From contig NZ_JAMQVC010000002.1 of assembly GCF_023721415.1 (NCBI RefSeq), forward strand, positions 558,001 through 622,000: 64,000 nucleotides of DNA, given 5' to 3'. Source of the stretch: Galbibacter mesophilus. GTDB taxonomy: Bacteria; Bacteroidota; Bacteroidia; Flavobacteriales; Flavobacteriaceae. This document shows positions 8,190-15,467 of the stretch, in pieces (the first letter of the stretch is position 1; the number at the start of each line of letters is the position of its first letter). The translations under genes and the position numbers were made by a program. The notes below the pieces were generated by a model. That model saw nothing but the letters and a program-made list of their open reading frames with translations. It was not told where the DNA came from and made no database searches.

Positions 8190-9359
8190 TTATTTATTGG
8201 ATTCGCGTTGGTAAAGTTTTCGTCCCAATTCAGCTAAAAATGGTATTCCAACAGTATCATATTCGTAAACCCCGTCATTGTAAATTTTATTCTTGTTTAC
8301 ATGAATGGTTGCTGTTACCAAAAACTCTACATTATTTTTCGCGTCTTTAATGTATGCACAATCGGTTAGATATCCGTAAGCATATCCCACTTTATTGTAG
8401 ATTTTTATATGGGAAGGAATAGTGTCTTTTTTATCGCCAAACATAAAGAACTTCCCGTAACTATCGTAGTATTCTTCGCGATCATATCCCTGTTTTTTGG
8501 GTAAGGTAGACATAGAGGTGAGTAGAAACTCCCTATCGCTGTCACTAAGTTGAAATTGTTCTTTTTCTGAAAATTGTTCAGGAAAAATTACCCGTTTCAT
8601 AATATTATGCAGCGTGCTTACTGGTAAATAATTCTTCAGTGAAAAATCCATTGGTTCGAGTACAATCGAATCCCCTTGTGCATATCCTTTACCTTTTTGT
8701 ACGGCTTCAATTTTTAAAGTGTCAATTGGGGAGTTTGTACTTCCTGGAACTTCCGTAAGGGTATCGTTGACCCTAAAAATGATTGGTTTATTTTGTAATT
8801 CATAGGCGTTTGGAATAGACAATCGATGACTGATACGCACTGTTTCCAGCCCTTTTTTCTTTAAGGTGTTGTTAATATAATCTTTACCCAAATACTCAAA
8901 AAGACGGTTATAGGCATCGTTGTCGCTAACAGCAAAAATTTTGTTTATTTCCTTTTCAAAGGTTGTTTCCACGCTATCTCCTTCAACATAAAATGGTGTT
9001 TTTCTATCAAACCGCTGGTCTTTGTTTAATTTTTCCAAAGCCAATACTGCGATTGGAAATTTTACACTACTTGCCGGATAAAAATAAATAGAGTCGTTTA
9101 CGTGGTAGGAATAATCTTTAAAAGAAACTTTACCTTCTTCTCGGTTTATTTGAGTGAACAGAATTTGAACTTCATAAGCATCGCTTTTCTCTACAACTTT
9201 TGTAATGAGGCTATCTTTACTGCTTAGGATGGATTGCAACGGGTTAACATCTACAATTTCTTGCTCAGTTGCGTCCGGCTCTTTTTTTTCTTCGGAACCA
9301 CAACCGATTAAAAGGATAGTTAAAAATAAAATGAGGGATTTTGGGAGGTAGTTTTGCAT
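8190..9359 (-). CDS. Lipoprotein serine hydrolase, class A beta-lactamase-like
   Basis: A 389-aa protein with a lipobox (LLIGC, Cys20) followed by an acidic/lysine-rich linker. The class A beta-lactamase/penicillin-binding fold is shown by YPASSVKFP (Ser97-x-x-Lys100), VSDNDAYN (SDN at 145-147) and KVGYAYGY in the place of the KTG motif. Length is above a typical class A enzyme (about 290 aa), with extra sequence around residues 175-260 between the SDN motif and the C-terminal lobe. It may be a peptidase or esterase rather than an antibiotic-degrading enzyme: the KTG Thr is absent (KVG). It heads a probable two-gene unit with the VOC gene. Confidence 0.8.
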   Translation of the reverse strand: MQNYLPKSLILFLTILLIGCGSEEKKEPDATEQEIVDVNPLQSILSSKDSLITKVVEKSDAYEVQILFTQINREEGKVSFKDYSYHVNDSIYFYPASSVKFPIAVLALEKLNKDQRFDRKTPFYVEGDSVETTFEKEINKIFAVSDNDAYNRLFEYLGKDYINNTLKKKGLETVRISHRLSIPNAYELQNKPIIFRVNDTLTEVPGSTNSPIDTLKIEAVQKGKGYAQGDSIVLEPMDFSLKNYLPVSTLHNIMKRVIFPEQFSEKEQFQLSDSDREFLLTSMSTLPKKQGYDREEYYDSYGKFFMFGDKKDTIPSHIKIYNKVGYAYGYLTDCAYIKDAKNNVEFLVTATIHVNKNKIYNDGVYEYDTVGIPFLAELGRKLYQRESNK

Positions 9360-9381
9360 GATTATTCTTGAAGTTTATAGG

Positions 9382-9903
9382 TTAGCTTTTTTCGGCATCG
9401 TATTCTTTCCAGTCTTTGTTTTTATAAATATCGTCTCCAAAATATTTAGCAATTTTTAAAAATCCTTTTGGCTTTTGGTAACCAGGAACCGGAGAAAGAA
9501 TTTCTTGTTTTTCATTTAAAAAAATAACCGTTGGGAAACTCATTTTACCTTGAAGCAACGCTGCCGCCAATTCGTGATATCCACTTCTGCCTTGGGAAAT
9601 GAACTTAAAAGTTTTGTTTTTGTAGACTACATCATCTTTACTTTCTGCATCCATTTTCACCATATAAAAATTGTCTTTCATATAAGCTGCTACTTCTGGA
9701 TTGTTAAAAGTGTCTTTATCCATTTTTTTGCACCAACCGCACCAATCCGTATAAACGTCCACAAAGATTTTTTTAGGTTTTTTCTCCGTCTGCGTTTTTT
9801 CTACGGCTTCCGTCCAAGACATCCATTCAATTTCCTGGGCTTGACCGTAAACCACTGCAAATAGTAAAACAAGTAAGATGATTGGGTTTTTCATTTGTGA
9901 CAT
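9382..9903 (-). CDS. Periplasmic thioredoxin-like protein (WCGWC)
   Basis: A 173-aa secreted protein with a signal peptide ending near VYGQAQE. The thioredoxin fold holds the active site DWCGWCKKMD (Cys55 and Cys58) and the cis-proline segment SFPTVIF. This layout resembles the DUF255/thioredoxin-7 type found in many flavobacterial periplasmic proteins. It probably reduces or isomerises disulfides in the periplasm; no partner is evident. An alternative start at the internal Met4 (9894) gives a more typical signal peptide. It lies 22 bp upstream of the serine hydrolase gene on the same strand. Confidence 0.85.
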   Translation of the reverse strand: MSQMKNPIILLVLLFAVVYGQAQEIEWMSWTEAVEKTQTEKKPKKIFVDVYTDWCGWCKKMDKDTFNNPEVAAYMKDNFYMVKMDAESKDDVVYKNKTFKFISQGRSGYHELAAALLQGKMSFPTVIFLNEKQEILSPVPGYQKPKGFLKIAKYFGDDIYKNKDWKEYDAEKS

Positions 9904-10046
9904 TTTAAAATTTTTCGCAGTATCCTGCGGGTTAAAGAAGTAAAGATAAGGAAAATTGTTTTCGAATAAATGATGACGACAATTACTGAATTTTAAGATA
10001 TCTATTTTGTTTTACAGTAATCTTAATCAATAAAAGACATAAAAAA

Positions 10047-10066
10047 ACCCGGTGCAAAGACCGGGT
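10047..10066 (-). terminator. Terminator downstream of lysA
   Basis: A 7-bp GC-rich stem (10047-10053 with 10060-10066) encloses a 6-nt loop. On the minus strand it is followed by a T run (the A run at 10041-10047). It lies 22 bp past the lysA stop. Confidence 0.85.
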
Positions 10067-10087
10067 GAGATTATAAAGATAAATATG

Positions 10088-11329
10088 TTAAGCTTCATTT
10101 ACCACTTCTTTTTTATCGAAAGCGGGAATGTTAGGCTCCACAAGGTTGGCTACAATGTCATCAAAAGTTTCTCCTTTTCTAATTAAATGCGCCTTTCCTT
10201 CGTGCCAAAGTACTTCTGGTGGTCTAAATCTAGAGTTGTAATTACTCGCCATGGAGAAACAGTACGCCCCTGCATTTTTAAAACATAAAATGTCCCCTTC
10301 AGAAATTTCTGTAATGCGTCGGTTACTTCCAAAAGTATCTGTTTCACAAATATATCCTACGATTGAATAGAAACGTTCTTTACCTTTTGGGTTGGAAATA
10401 TTGGTGATTTTATGGTAGGAATTGTAAAGCATAGGTCTTATTAAATGGTTAAAACCAGAATCAATTCCAGCAAAAACAGTAGAAGTTGTCTGTTTTACCA
10501 CATTTACCTTGGCTAAGAAAAAACCAGCTTCGCTTACCAAAAATTTACCAGGTTCGAAAGCGAGGGTAAGGTCACGACCAAATTCTTTACAGAAATTATT
10601 AAAACGCTTAGTCAATTTTTTTCCTAACTCTTCTACATTGGTTTCAATGTCGCCTTCTTTATAAGGAACCTTAAAACCACTACCAAAATCTATAAATTCT
10701 AAATCTTCAAAATTCTTTGCCGTTTCGAAAAGTATTTCTGAAGCATACAGGAAGACTTCAATATCCAATATATCGCTTCCCGTATGCATGTGGATACCGT
10801 TTACGCGCATCCCAGTATTTTCTACAATTCTTAAGATGTGTGGAATTTGATGAATACTAATCCCGAACTTGGAATCGATATGCCCTACGGAAATATTGGA
10901 ATTTCCACCTGCCATTACATGTGGATTGATTCGGATGCATACCGGCACATCTGGATTTCTAGTTCCAAATTGCTCTAAGATTGAAAGATTGTCTATATTG
11001 ATTTGTACTCCCAATTTGGCTACTTCTTCTATCTCTTCCAAAGAAACCCCGTTGGGCGTAAAAATGATGTCTTCAGGTTCAAAACCGGCCAAAAGCCCGA
11101 GTTGTACTTCCTGTACGGAAACAGTATCTAGTCCACTTCCTAAAGAATTCATTAACTTTAAGATGGAAACATTAGACAACGCTTTAACCGCGTAATTCAG
11201 TTTTAGGTTTTTTACATTCTTAAAAGCAGACGTAAGTCTGTTATATTGATAAACAATTTTTTCTGAATTGTAAACGTAAACCGGACTCCCAAATTCCTTG
11301 GCTACTTGTAAAAGTTCATTGTTGTTCAT
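10088..11329 (-). CDS. lysA: Diaminopimelate decarboxylase
   Basis: A 413-aa PLP enzyme of fold type III that converts meso-diaminopimelate to lysine, the last step of lysine synthesis. The PLP-binding lysine lies in LNYAVKALSN. Other family marks are GIHMHTGSDI, FIDFGSGF, EPGKFLVSEAG, CETDTFGSNR (substrate and catalytic Cys region) and GAYCFSMASNYN. Length matches the family. It is transcribed alone and divergently from the LON-domain gene across 194 bp, with its own terminator. No lysine riboswitch was seen in the upstream gap. Confidence 0.95.
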   Translation of the reverse strand: MNNNELLQVAKEFGSPVYVYNSEKIVYQYNRLTSAFKNVKNLKLNYAVKALSNVSILKLMNSLGSGLDTVSVQEVQLGLLAGFEPEDIIFTPNGVSLEEIEEVAKLGVQINIDNLSILEQFGTRNPDVPVCIRINPHVMAGGNSNISVGHIDSKFGISIHQIPHILRIVENTGMRVNGIHMHTGSDILDIEVFLYASEILFETAKNFEDLEFIDFGSGFKVPYKEGDIETNVEELGKKLTKRFNNFCKEFGRDLTLAFEPGKFLVSEAGFFLAKVNVVKQTTSTVFAGIDSGFNHLIRPMLYNSYHKITNISNPKGKERFYSIVGYICETDTFGSNRRITEISEGDILCFKNAGAYCFSMASNYNSRFRPPEVLWHEGKAHLIRKGETFDDIVANLVEPNIPAFDKKEVVNEA

Positions 11330-11523
11330 ACTGCGTATTTTAAGGAGGCAAAATTAATAAAGTGCCCCATTATTAAAAAGAAAAATAAATTAAATAAATA
11401 AAAATAAAACAATGTGTTTCATTTGTAACACTTCAATGATATGAAGCATTGTTGAGCCCGCATTATTTTTTGTAAATTTAAAAAAAGAATTGAGTAATCC
11501 ACTTATCTAAAAATTAAATAGTT

Positions 11524-12153
11524 GTGGGACGTATCATTCCATTGTTCCCTTTGCGGACCGTAGTTTTTCCGAATGAAAAATTGCCGCTTCATATTTTTGA
11601 AGAACGGTACAAACAGCTGGTGAACGATTGTGTTCGAGGAAATATGAATTTTGGAATTCCTACTTATTTAGATGGAGAGTTGGGGTATGGCACTGAACTC
11701 AACATCGATAAAATTGTAAGAACTTACGAAAATGGCAGTTTGGATATAGTTTGCTTGGGAGTACGGGTTTTTAAAATCGTAAAGTTTTTTAATCCGATAC
11801 CTAATAAATTATATGCTGGTGGCGAAGTTGAATTTTTTGAAAATGAAGAAGATGCCATTCAAGAGCAACAGGAGAAAGTGCTCGATTTAATTCATCGTAT
11901 GTATAGAAATATCGATATGCCTATGGAGGCCATGGAACCTGACTCGTTTAAAAGTTATGTTTTTGCCCATAAATTAGGACTTAATCTTCAACAAGAATAT
12001 AAATTACTTCAACTTACCAAAGAGAGCGAACGACTGGATTTCATTGAAAATCATCTAAAAACCGTCATTCCCGTTCTGGAACAGATAAACGAAACTAAAA
12101 AACGTATTCAATTGAATGGACATTTCAGAAATTTCGACCCATTACAATTTTAA
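11524..12153 (+). CDS. LON N-terminal (substrate-binding) domain protein
   Basis: A 209-aa protein consisting only of the LON N-terminal domain; there is no AAA or protease part. It starts with IIPLFPLRTVVFPNEKLPLHIFEERY, the hallmark of the domain, and has a helical C-terminal part. The start is GTG at 11524: an in-frame stop lies at 11515-11517, so no longer start is possible. Stand-alone LON-N proteins are widespread and their role is unclear; substrate or peptide binding is the usual suggestion. It is cytoplasmic. Confidence 0.85.
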   Translation: MGRIIPLFPLRTVVFPNEKLPLHIFEERYKQLVNDCVRGNMNFGIPTYLDGELGYGTELNIDKIVRTYENGSLDIVCLGVRVFKIVKFFNPIPNKLYAGGEVEFFENEEDAIQEQQEKVLDLIHRMYRNIDMPMEAMEPDSFKSYVFAHKLGLNLQQEYKLLQLTKESERLDFIENHLKTVIPVLEQINETKKRIQLNGHFRNFDPLQF

Positions 12154-12282
12154 ACCTGAGTTTGATTATTCTAACAATTCCATTCATTTTTTTTAAAAGC
12201 TTTCGGAATTACTTTATTCTGGGCTTTATTTCAATCAAAAGAGCACACATTTTTCCTACTATTTCCAAAAATATAATTCCTT

Positions 12283-12315
12283 TTTGGGTTTATTAAACTC
12301 CATTTGTTACTTTTG
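12283..12315 (+). promoter_or_regulatory. Predicted sucC promoter (Bacteroidota type)
   Basis: TTTG at 12283-12286 and TACTTTTG at 12308-12315 match the Bacteroidota -33 (TTTG) and -7 (TAnnTTTG) elements with a 21-nt spacer. Transcription would start near 12321, about 25 bases before the sucC ATG. Confidence 0.6.
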
Positions 12316-12345
12316 TTTCGCTTTAAATTATACAACGTAATCGTT

Positions 12346-13539
12346 ATGAATTTACACGAATATCAAGGAAAAGAAATATTAGCAAGTTTTGGGGTACGCA
12401 TTCAACGTGGTATTGTGGCCGAAAATCCACAGCAAGCTGTTGAAGCTGCCAAACAATTAACAGAGGAAACCGGTACTGGTTGGCATGTTATAAAAGCACA
12501 GGTACATGCCGGTGGACGAGGAAAAGGAGGCGGAGTTAAGCTTGCTAAAAACCTTAAAGAAGTAGAAGAAGTAGCAAGTAACATTATCGGAATGAACTTG
12601 GTGACTCCACAAACTTCTAAGGAAGGTAAAAAAGTACATCAAGTTTTGGTGGCAGAAGATGTTTACTATCCTGGCGATAGCGAAACTTCAGAATTTTATA
12701 TGTCGGTGCTTTTAGATAGAAGCAAAGGAAGAAATATGATTATGTATTCTACGGAAGGTGGAATGGATATTGAAGAAGTTGCCGAAAAAACCCCACATTT
12801 AATTTATCATGAAGAAGTAGATCCTGCAACAGGACTGCTACCTTTTCAAGCAAGAAGAATTGCTTTTAACCTTGGGTTGAGTGGAACGGCTTTTAAAGAA
12901 ATGACAAAGTTTGTTACAGCACTTTACAAAGCATATGATTCTTCTGATTCTTCTTTATTTGAAATAAATCCAGTGTTAAAAACATCTGATGATAAAATTA
13001 TGGCTGTAGATGCCAAAGTTACCATTGATGATAATGCACTTTACCGTCATAAAGATTATGCTGAAATGAGAGACCTTCGTGAGGAGGATCCTGTAGAAGT
13101 AGAGGCTAAGGAAGCTGGATTGAACTTTGTGAACCTTGACGGAAACGTTGGTTGTATGGTAAACGGAGCTGGCTTGGCAATGGCAACAATGGATTTGATT
13201 AAAATGGCTGGAGGGGAACCTGCAAACTTTTTGGATGTTGGAGGAACAGCAGATGCAAAAAGAGTTGAAACTGCTTTTAGAATGATTTTGAAAGATCCAA
13301 ACGTAAAAGCTATTTTGGTGAACATCTTTGGTGGGATTGTACGTTGCGACCGTGTAGCACAAGGTATTGTAGACGCATACAAAAACATGGGTGACGCTAT
13401 TCAAGTGCCAATTATTGTACGTTTGCAAGGAACCAATGCAGATATCGCTAAAGAATTAATCGACAATTCTGGTTTGGCTGTACAATCTGCTATCGAATTT
13501 AAAGAAGCAGCAGACAAAGTACAGGAAGTCCTAAAATAA
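12346..13539 (+). CDS. sucC: Succinate-CoA ligase (ADP-forming), beta subunit
   Basis: A 397-aa TCA-cycle enzyme subunit with an N-terminal ATP-grasp domain. It begins MNLHEYQGKEIL, the universal start of this family, so the ATG at 12346 is chosen over a longer upstream frame from 12304 that would also overlap the promoter. Landmarks are VKAQVHAGGRGKGGGVKLA (nucleotide binding), SLFEINPV, GLNFVNLDGNVGCMVNGAGL and FGGIVRCDRVAQGIV. Its partner sucD is 44 kb away at 57989, so the two subunits are not in one operon. Four repeat units, each with a terminator, follow directly. Confidence 0.97.
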   Translation: MNLHEYQGKEILASFGVRIQRGIVAENPQQAVEAAKQLTEETGTGWHVIKAQVHAGGRGKGGGVKLAKNLKEVEEVASNIIGMNLVTPQTSKEGKKVHQVLVAEDVYYPGDSETSEFYMSVLLDRSKGRNMIMYSTEGGMDIEEVAEKTPHLIYHEEVDPATGLLPFQARRIAFNLGLSGTAFKEMTKFVTALYKAYDSSDSSLFEINPVLKTSDDKIMAVDAKVTIDDNALYRHKDYAEMRDLREEDPVEVEAKEAGLNFVNLDGNVGCMVNGAGLAMATMDLIKMAGGEPANFLDVGGTADAKRVETAFRMILKDPNVKAILVNIFGGIVRCDRVAQGIVDAYKNMGDAIQVPIIVRLQGTNADIAKELIDNSGLAVQSAIEFKEAADKVQEVLK

Positions 13540-13597
13540 ATTATTGAGACCCAAGCTCCCAAAGCCGAAGGCGCATGGGAGGTTGATGGACGAAATA

Positions 13598-13627
13598 ACC
13601 CCGACCTTTGAGTCGGGGTCTTTTTTT
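13598..13627 (+). terminator. Terminator, repeat unit 1 (sucC)
   Basis: An 8-bp stem (13598-13605 with 13612-13619), a 6-nt loop and a run of seven T. It is the first terminator after sucC, 59 bp past the stop. Confidence 0.9.
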
Positions 13628-13692
13628 GACTGTTTTTGAATTGACCCAAGCTCCCAAAGCCGAAGGCGCATGGGAGGTTGATGGACGAAATA

Positions 13693-13722
13693 ACCCCGAC
13701 CTTTGCGTCGGGGTCTTTTTTT
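13693..13722 (+). terminator. Terminator, repeat unit 2
   Basis: The same stem as unit 1 (13693-13700 with 13707-13714) with a T run. The loop reads CTTTGC instead of CTTTGA. Confidence 0.85.
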
Positions 13723-13788
13723 GACTTTTTTTTGAATTGACCCAAGCTCCCAAAGCCGAAAGCGCATGGGAGGTTGATGGACGAAATA

Positions 13789-13818
13789 ACCCCGACCTTT
13801 GCGTCGGGGTCTTTTTTT
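13789..13818 (+). terminator. Terminator, repeat unit 3
   Basis: The same stem (13789-13796 with 13803-13810) with a T run. Confidence 0.85.
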
Positions 13819-13912
13819 GACTTTTTTTTGAATTGACCCAAGCTCCCAAAGCCGAAGGCGCATGGGAGGTTGATGGAGAAATTTACCTGCCTACTGAGAA
13901 GTAGGTGGGTTA

Positions 13913-13939
13913 ACCCCGACCTTTGCGTCGGGGTTTTTT
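13913..13939 (+). terminator. Terminator, repeat unit 4
   Basis: The same stem (13913-13920 with 13927-13934), here followed directly by T without the extra C. It is preceded by the inserted hairpin at 13885-13910. Confidence 0.85.
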
Positions 13940-14325
13940 GTTTCAGCAATGTAAATTGAGATTGTAAAGCAAAATGGTTTGTAAAATTAAGGTTACGAAC
14001 AAGCGCTCTTTTTATGGGAATAGGAAAGTGTTAAAGTATATGGTTTTTTCTTGCAGAAAAAGTAGGATAATCTGTTGAAGTTTGTTTTTTAGTTATAGAA
14101 TTTAATTGCTTATTGAGAATAAAATTATTCTCTTTCCGCTGTCAATTTAACGGTCTTTCTTGGCAAGGCCTGTGGCTGCTGTCTTTTTTAAATTATGGTA
14201 ATTTGATAGTGGATATTAAGGAAACGTTACACCATTTAAGAGTTGGTTAAATAGCTGTTTTATAGTTTTTTAAGTTGTTTTGTGGTTGTAATTTTGACAT
14301 GTAATCAAAAAACAAAAAAAGCTTT
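13940..14325. other. Non-coding stretch with an 18-bp perfect palindrome
   Basis: No gene seen. At 14115-14132 there is a perfect palindrome with arms GAGAATAA and TTATTCTC around AA. It lies 193 bp upstream of the small secreted protein gene and could be an operator. A TAnnTTTG-like element (TAATTTTG, 14289-14296) lies 29 bp before that gene, without a clear -33 partner. Confidence 0.4.
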
Positions 14326-14667
14326 ATGAAAACAATTAAATTAACCTTAGTAATGGCATTATTGGCAGTTTCAACTACTGTTTTGGCCAACGAGAAAGAC
14401 CCTAAACCAACTGGTAAGGAAGTGTCAACACAACTATCAGCCATTTTGGGAACCCCATCTTTTGATGTATCGAGTAAAGATCTTCTAGCAAAAGTTCATT
14501 TTATGGTGAATAAAAAAAGCGAATTGATTGTGATCAACGTAGATGCAGAAAACGAAATGGTTGAAGACTATATTAAGAGTAGAATGAATTACAAAAAAAT
14601 CGACAAGTCTCTCCTAGAGGTTGGAGAAGATTACATCGTTGATGTAAGAATCGTTGCAGCGAAGTAA
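14326..14667 (+). CDS. Small secreted protein of unknown function
   Basis: A 113-aa protein with a clear signal peptide (hydrophobic core LVMALLAVSTTVLA, cleavage near LANEKD), leaving a ~92-aa mature protein with alternating charged and hydrophobic segments (LLAKVHFMVNKKSELIVINV). There is no cysteine and no recognised motif. The mature part resembles small periplasmic proteins with a TonB-C-like beta fold, but this is a guess. It is a single-gene unit: non-coding DNA upstream and a strong terminator 23 bp downstream. Real coding is supported by the signal peptide, isolated transcription-unit layout and terminator. Confidence 0.75.
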   Translation: MKTIKLTLVMALLAVSTTVLANEKDPKPTGKEVSTQLSAILGTPSFDVSSKDLLAKVHFMVNKKSELIVINVDAENEMVEDYIKSRMNYKKIDKSLLEVGEDYIVDVRIVAAK

Positions 14668-14690
14668 ATAGAAATATAAAATTTATTTTA

Positions 14691-14724
14691 AAAGCACCTA
14701 AATTTTGGTTTAGGTGCTTTTTTT
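14691..14724 (+). terminator. Terminator after the small secreted protein gene
   Basis: A perfect 12-bp stem (14691-14702 with 14709-14720), a 6-nt loop and a T run. Confidence 0.9.
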
Positions 14725-14928
14725 ATATGATAATAGGAAGCTTCCACATTTTTAGCACCGTCATCAATCCCCGGCATGATGTGGCAATGTATATCTATAA
14801 AATTGTTGAAAAGATCTACCAATCTTTTATTTCTTCGGAAAATAGTTAGCATAGGTGTCGTTTTGGTACTACCAAAATAGGTAATTTCTGTTAAGAACTT
14901 AAAATCAACCGATTAAAAACACCAAAAT

Positions 14929-15165
14929 ACACGTCCTCCAACGTGTCGGGATACGTTCAGGACCTCGCTGGACACGTCCACCAACGTGTCGGGAGACGTT
15001 CAAGACCTCGCTGGATACGTCTACCAACGTATCGGGATACGTTCAAGACCTCACTGGATACGTCTACCAACGTATCGGGATACGTTCGAGACCTCGTCGG
15101 ACACGTCCACCGACGTATCGGGAGACGTTCAAGACCTTGCTGGACACGTCCTCCAACGTATCAGA
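14929..15165. repeat. 43-bp tandem repeat, about 5.5 copies, GC-rich and palindromic
   Basis: Unit starts at 14970, 15013, 15056, 15099 and 15142 give an exact 43-bp period, with a partial unit before them (from ~14929) and after. Each unit contains GGAYACGTCYACCAACGT, then RTCGGGAKACGTTC, then AAGACCTCGCT (approximate consensus). Two sets of inverted repeats are inside each unit (ACGTATC with GATACGT; GACACGT with ACGTGTC), and paired changes between copies often keep them complementary. The block is clearly richer in GC than its surroundings. Because 43 is not a multiple of three, the open frames across it change register at every unit, which argues against coding. Confidence 0.9.
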
Positions 15166-15467
15166 TGGAATAAAAAACCTATCGCTTGCGGTCTTTTGCC
15201 GCGACAAACACGTTAAAGAATGTTCCGTATACGTTAAAAACACAAAAATTTAGGTTGTATAACCTGTCTTTTGGTCTAATAAATACCGAAATTTAGGTTT
15301 AGCAACGTATCGAGAGGGTTATTTGACCTATTTAAAGGTGTTTTTGTGAAAATAGTATTGCATGTTGATAATTAATCGATAACGGAAATCACTGTTATTA
15401 TTTATTTTTGGAAGTGATACATCGCCGTATTTCGGCATGTAAGTTTCACTGTTAATACGCTTTTAAA
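15166..15467. other. Non-coding leader region of the GH9 gene
   Basis: No gene seen. AAATTTAGGTT occurs twice about 44 bp apart (near 15245 and 15289), and CGTATCGAGAGG near 15306 echoes the 43-bp repeat, so decayed repeat copies may extend to ~15320. A TATTTTTG element at 15403-15410 could be the -7 box of the GH9 gene; no matching TTTG is at the right distance. Confidence 0.4.

Larger units (their letters stand above)
13548..13939. repeat. Four tandem ~96-bp units, each with two hairpins including a terminator
   Basis: Units begin at 13548, 13643, 13739 and 13835 (periods 95, 96, 96). Each opens with GACCCAAGCTCCCAAAGCC, has a hairpin made by CTCCCA and TGGGAG (first copy 13556-13581) with an inner GCC/GGC pair, then GTTGATGG, then a terminator stem. 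The fourth unit diverges after GTTGATGGA, where an extra stem (13885-13895 with 13900-13910, one wobble) is inserted. Copies differ by only a few bases. Long open frames across the block on the minus strand come from the repeat and are not genes. Confidence 0.9.

Noticed and set aside
12304-12345. Extended N terminus of SucC
   Set aside because: The extra residues overlap the predicted promoter. All relatives begin with MNLHEYQ, so ATG 12346 is used.
12976-13428. Minus-strand 150-codon open frame inside sucC
   Set aside because: It is a shadow of a highly conserved gene in another frame, with no start context and no recognisable protein features.
13401-13949. Long minus-strand open frames (up to 182 codons) across the 96-bp repeats with repeated peptide segments
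   Set aside because: They run through tandem terminators and hairpins and into sucC in antisense. The apparent peptide repeat only reflects the DNA repeat.
14929-15165. CRISPR array
   Set aside because: The units are contiguous and nearly identical with no unique spacers, and there are no cas genes.
14943-15216. Two overlapping 76-codon frames across the 43-bp repeat
   Set aside because: The unit length is not a multiple of three, so each frame reads different peptides per unit. There is no start context or signal, and the composition is atypical (very rich in Arg, Pro and Thr).
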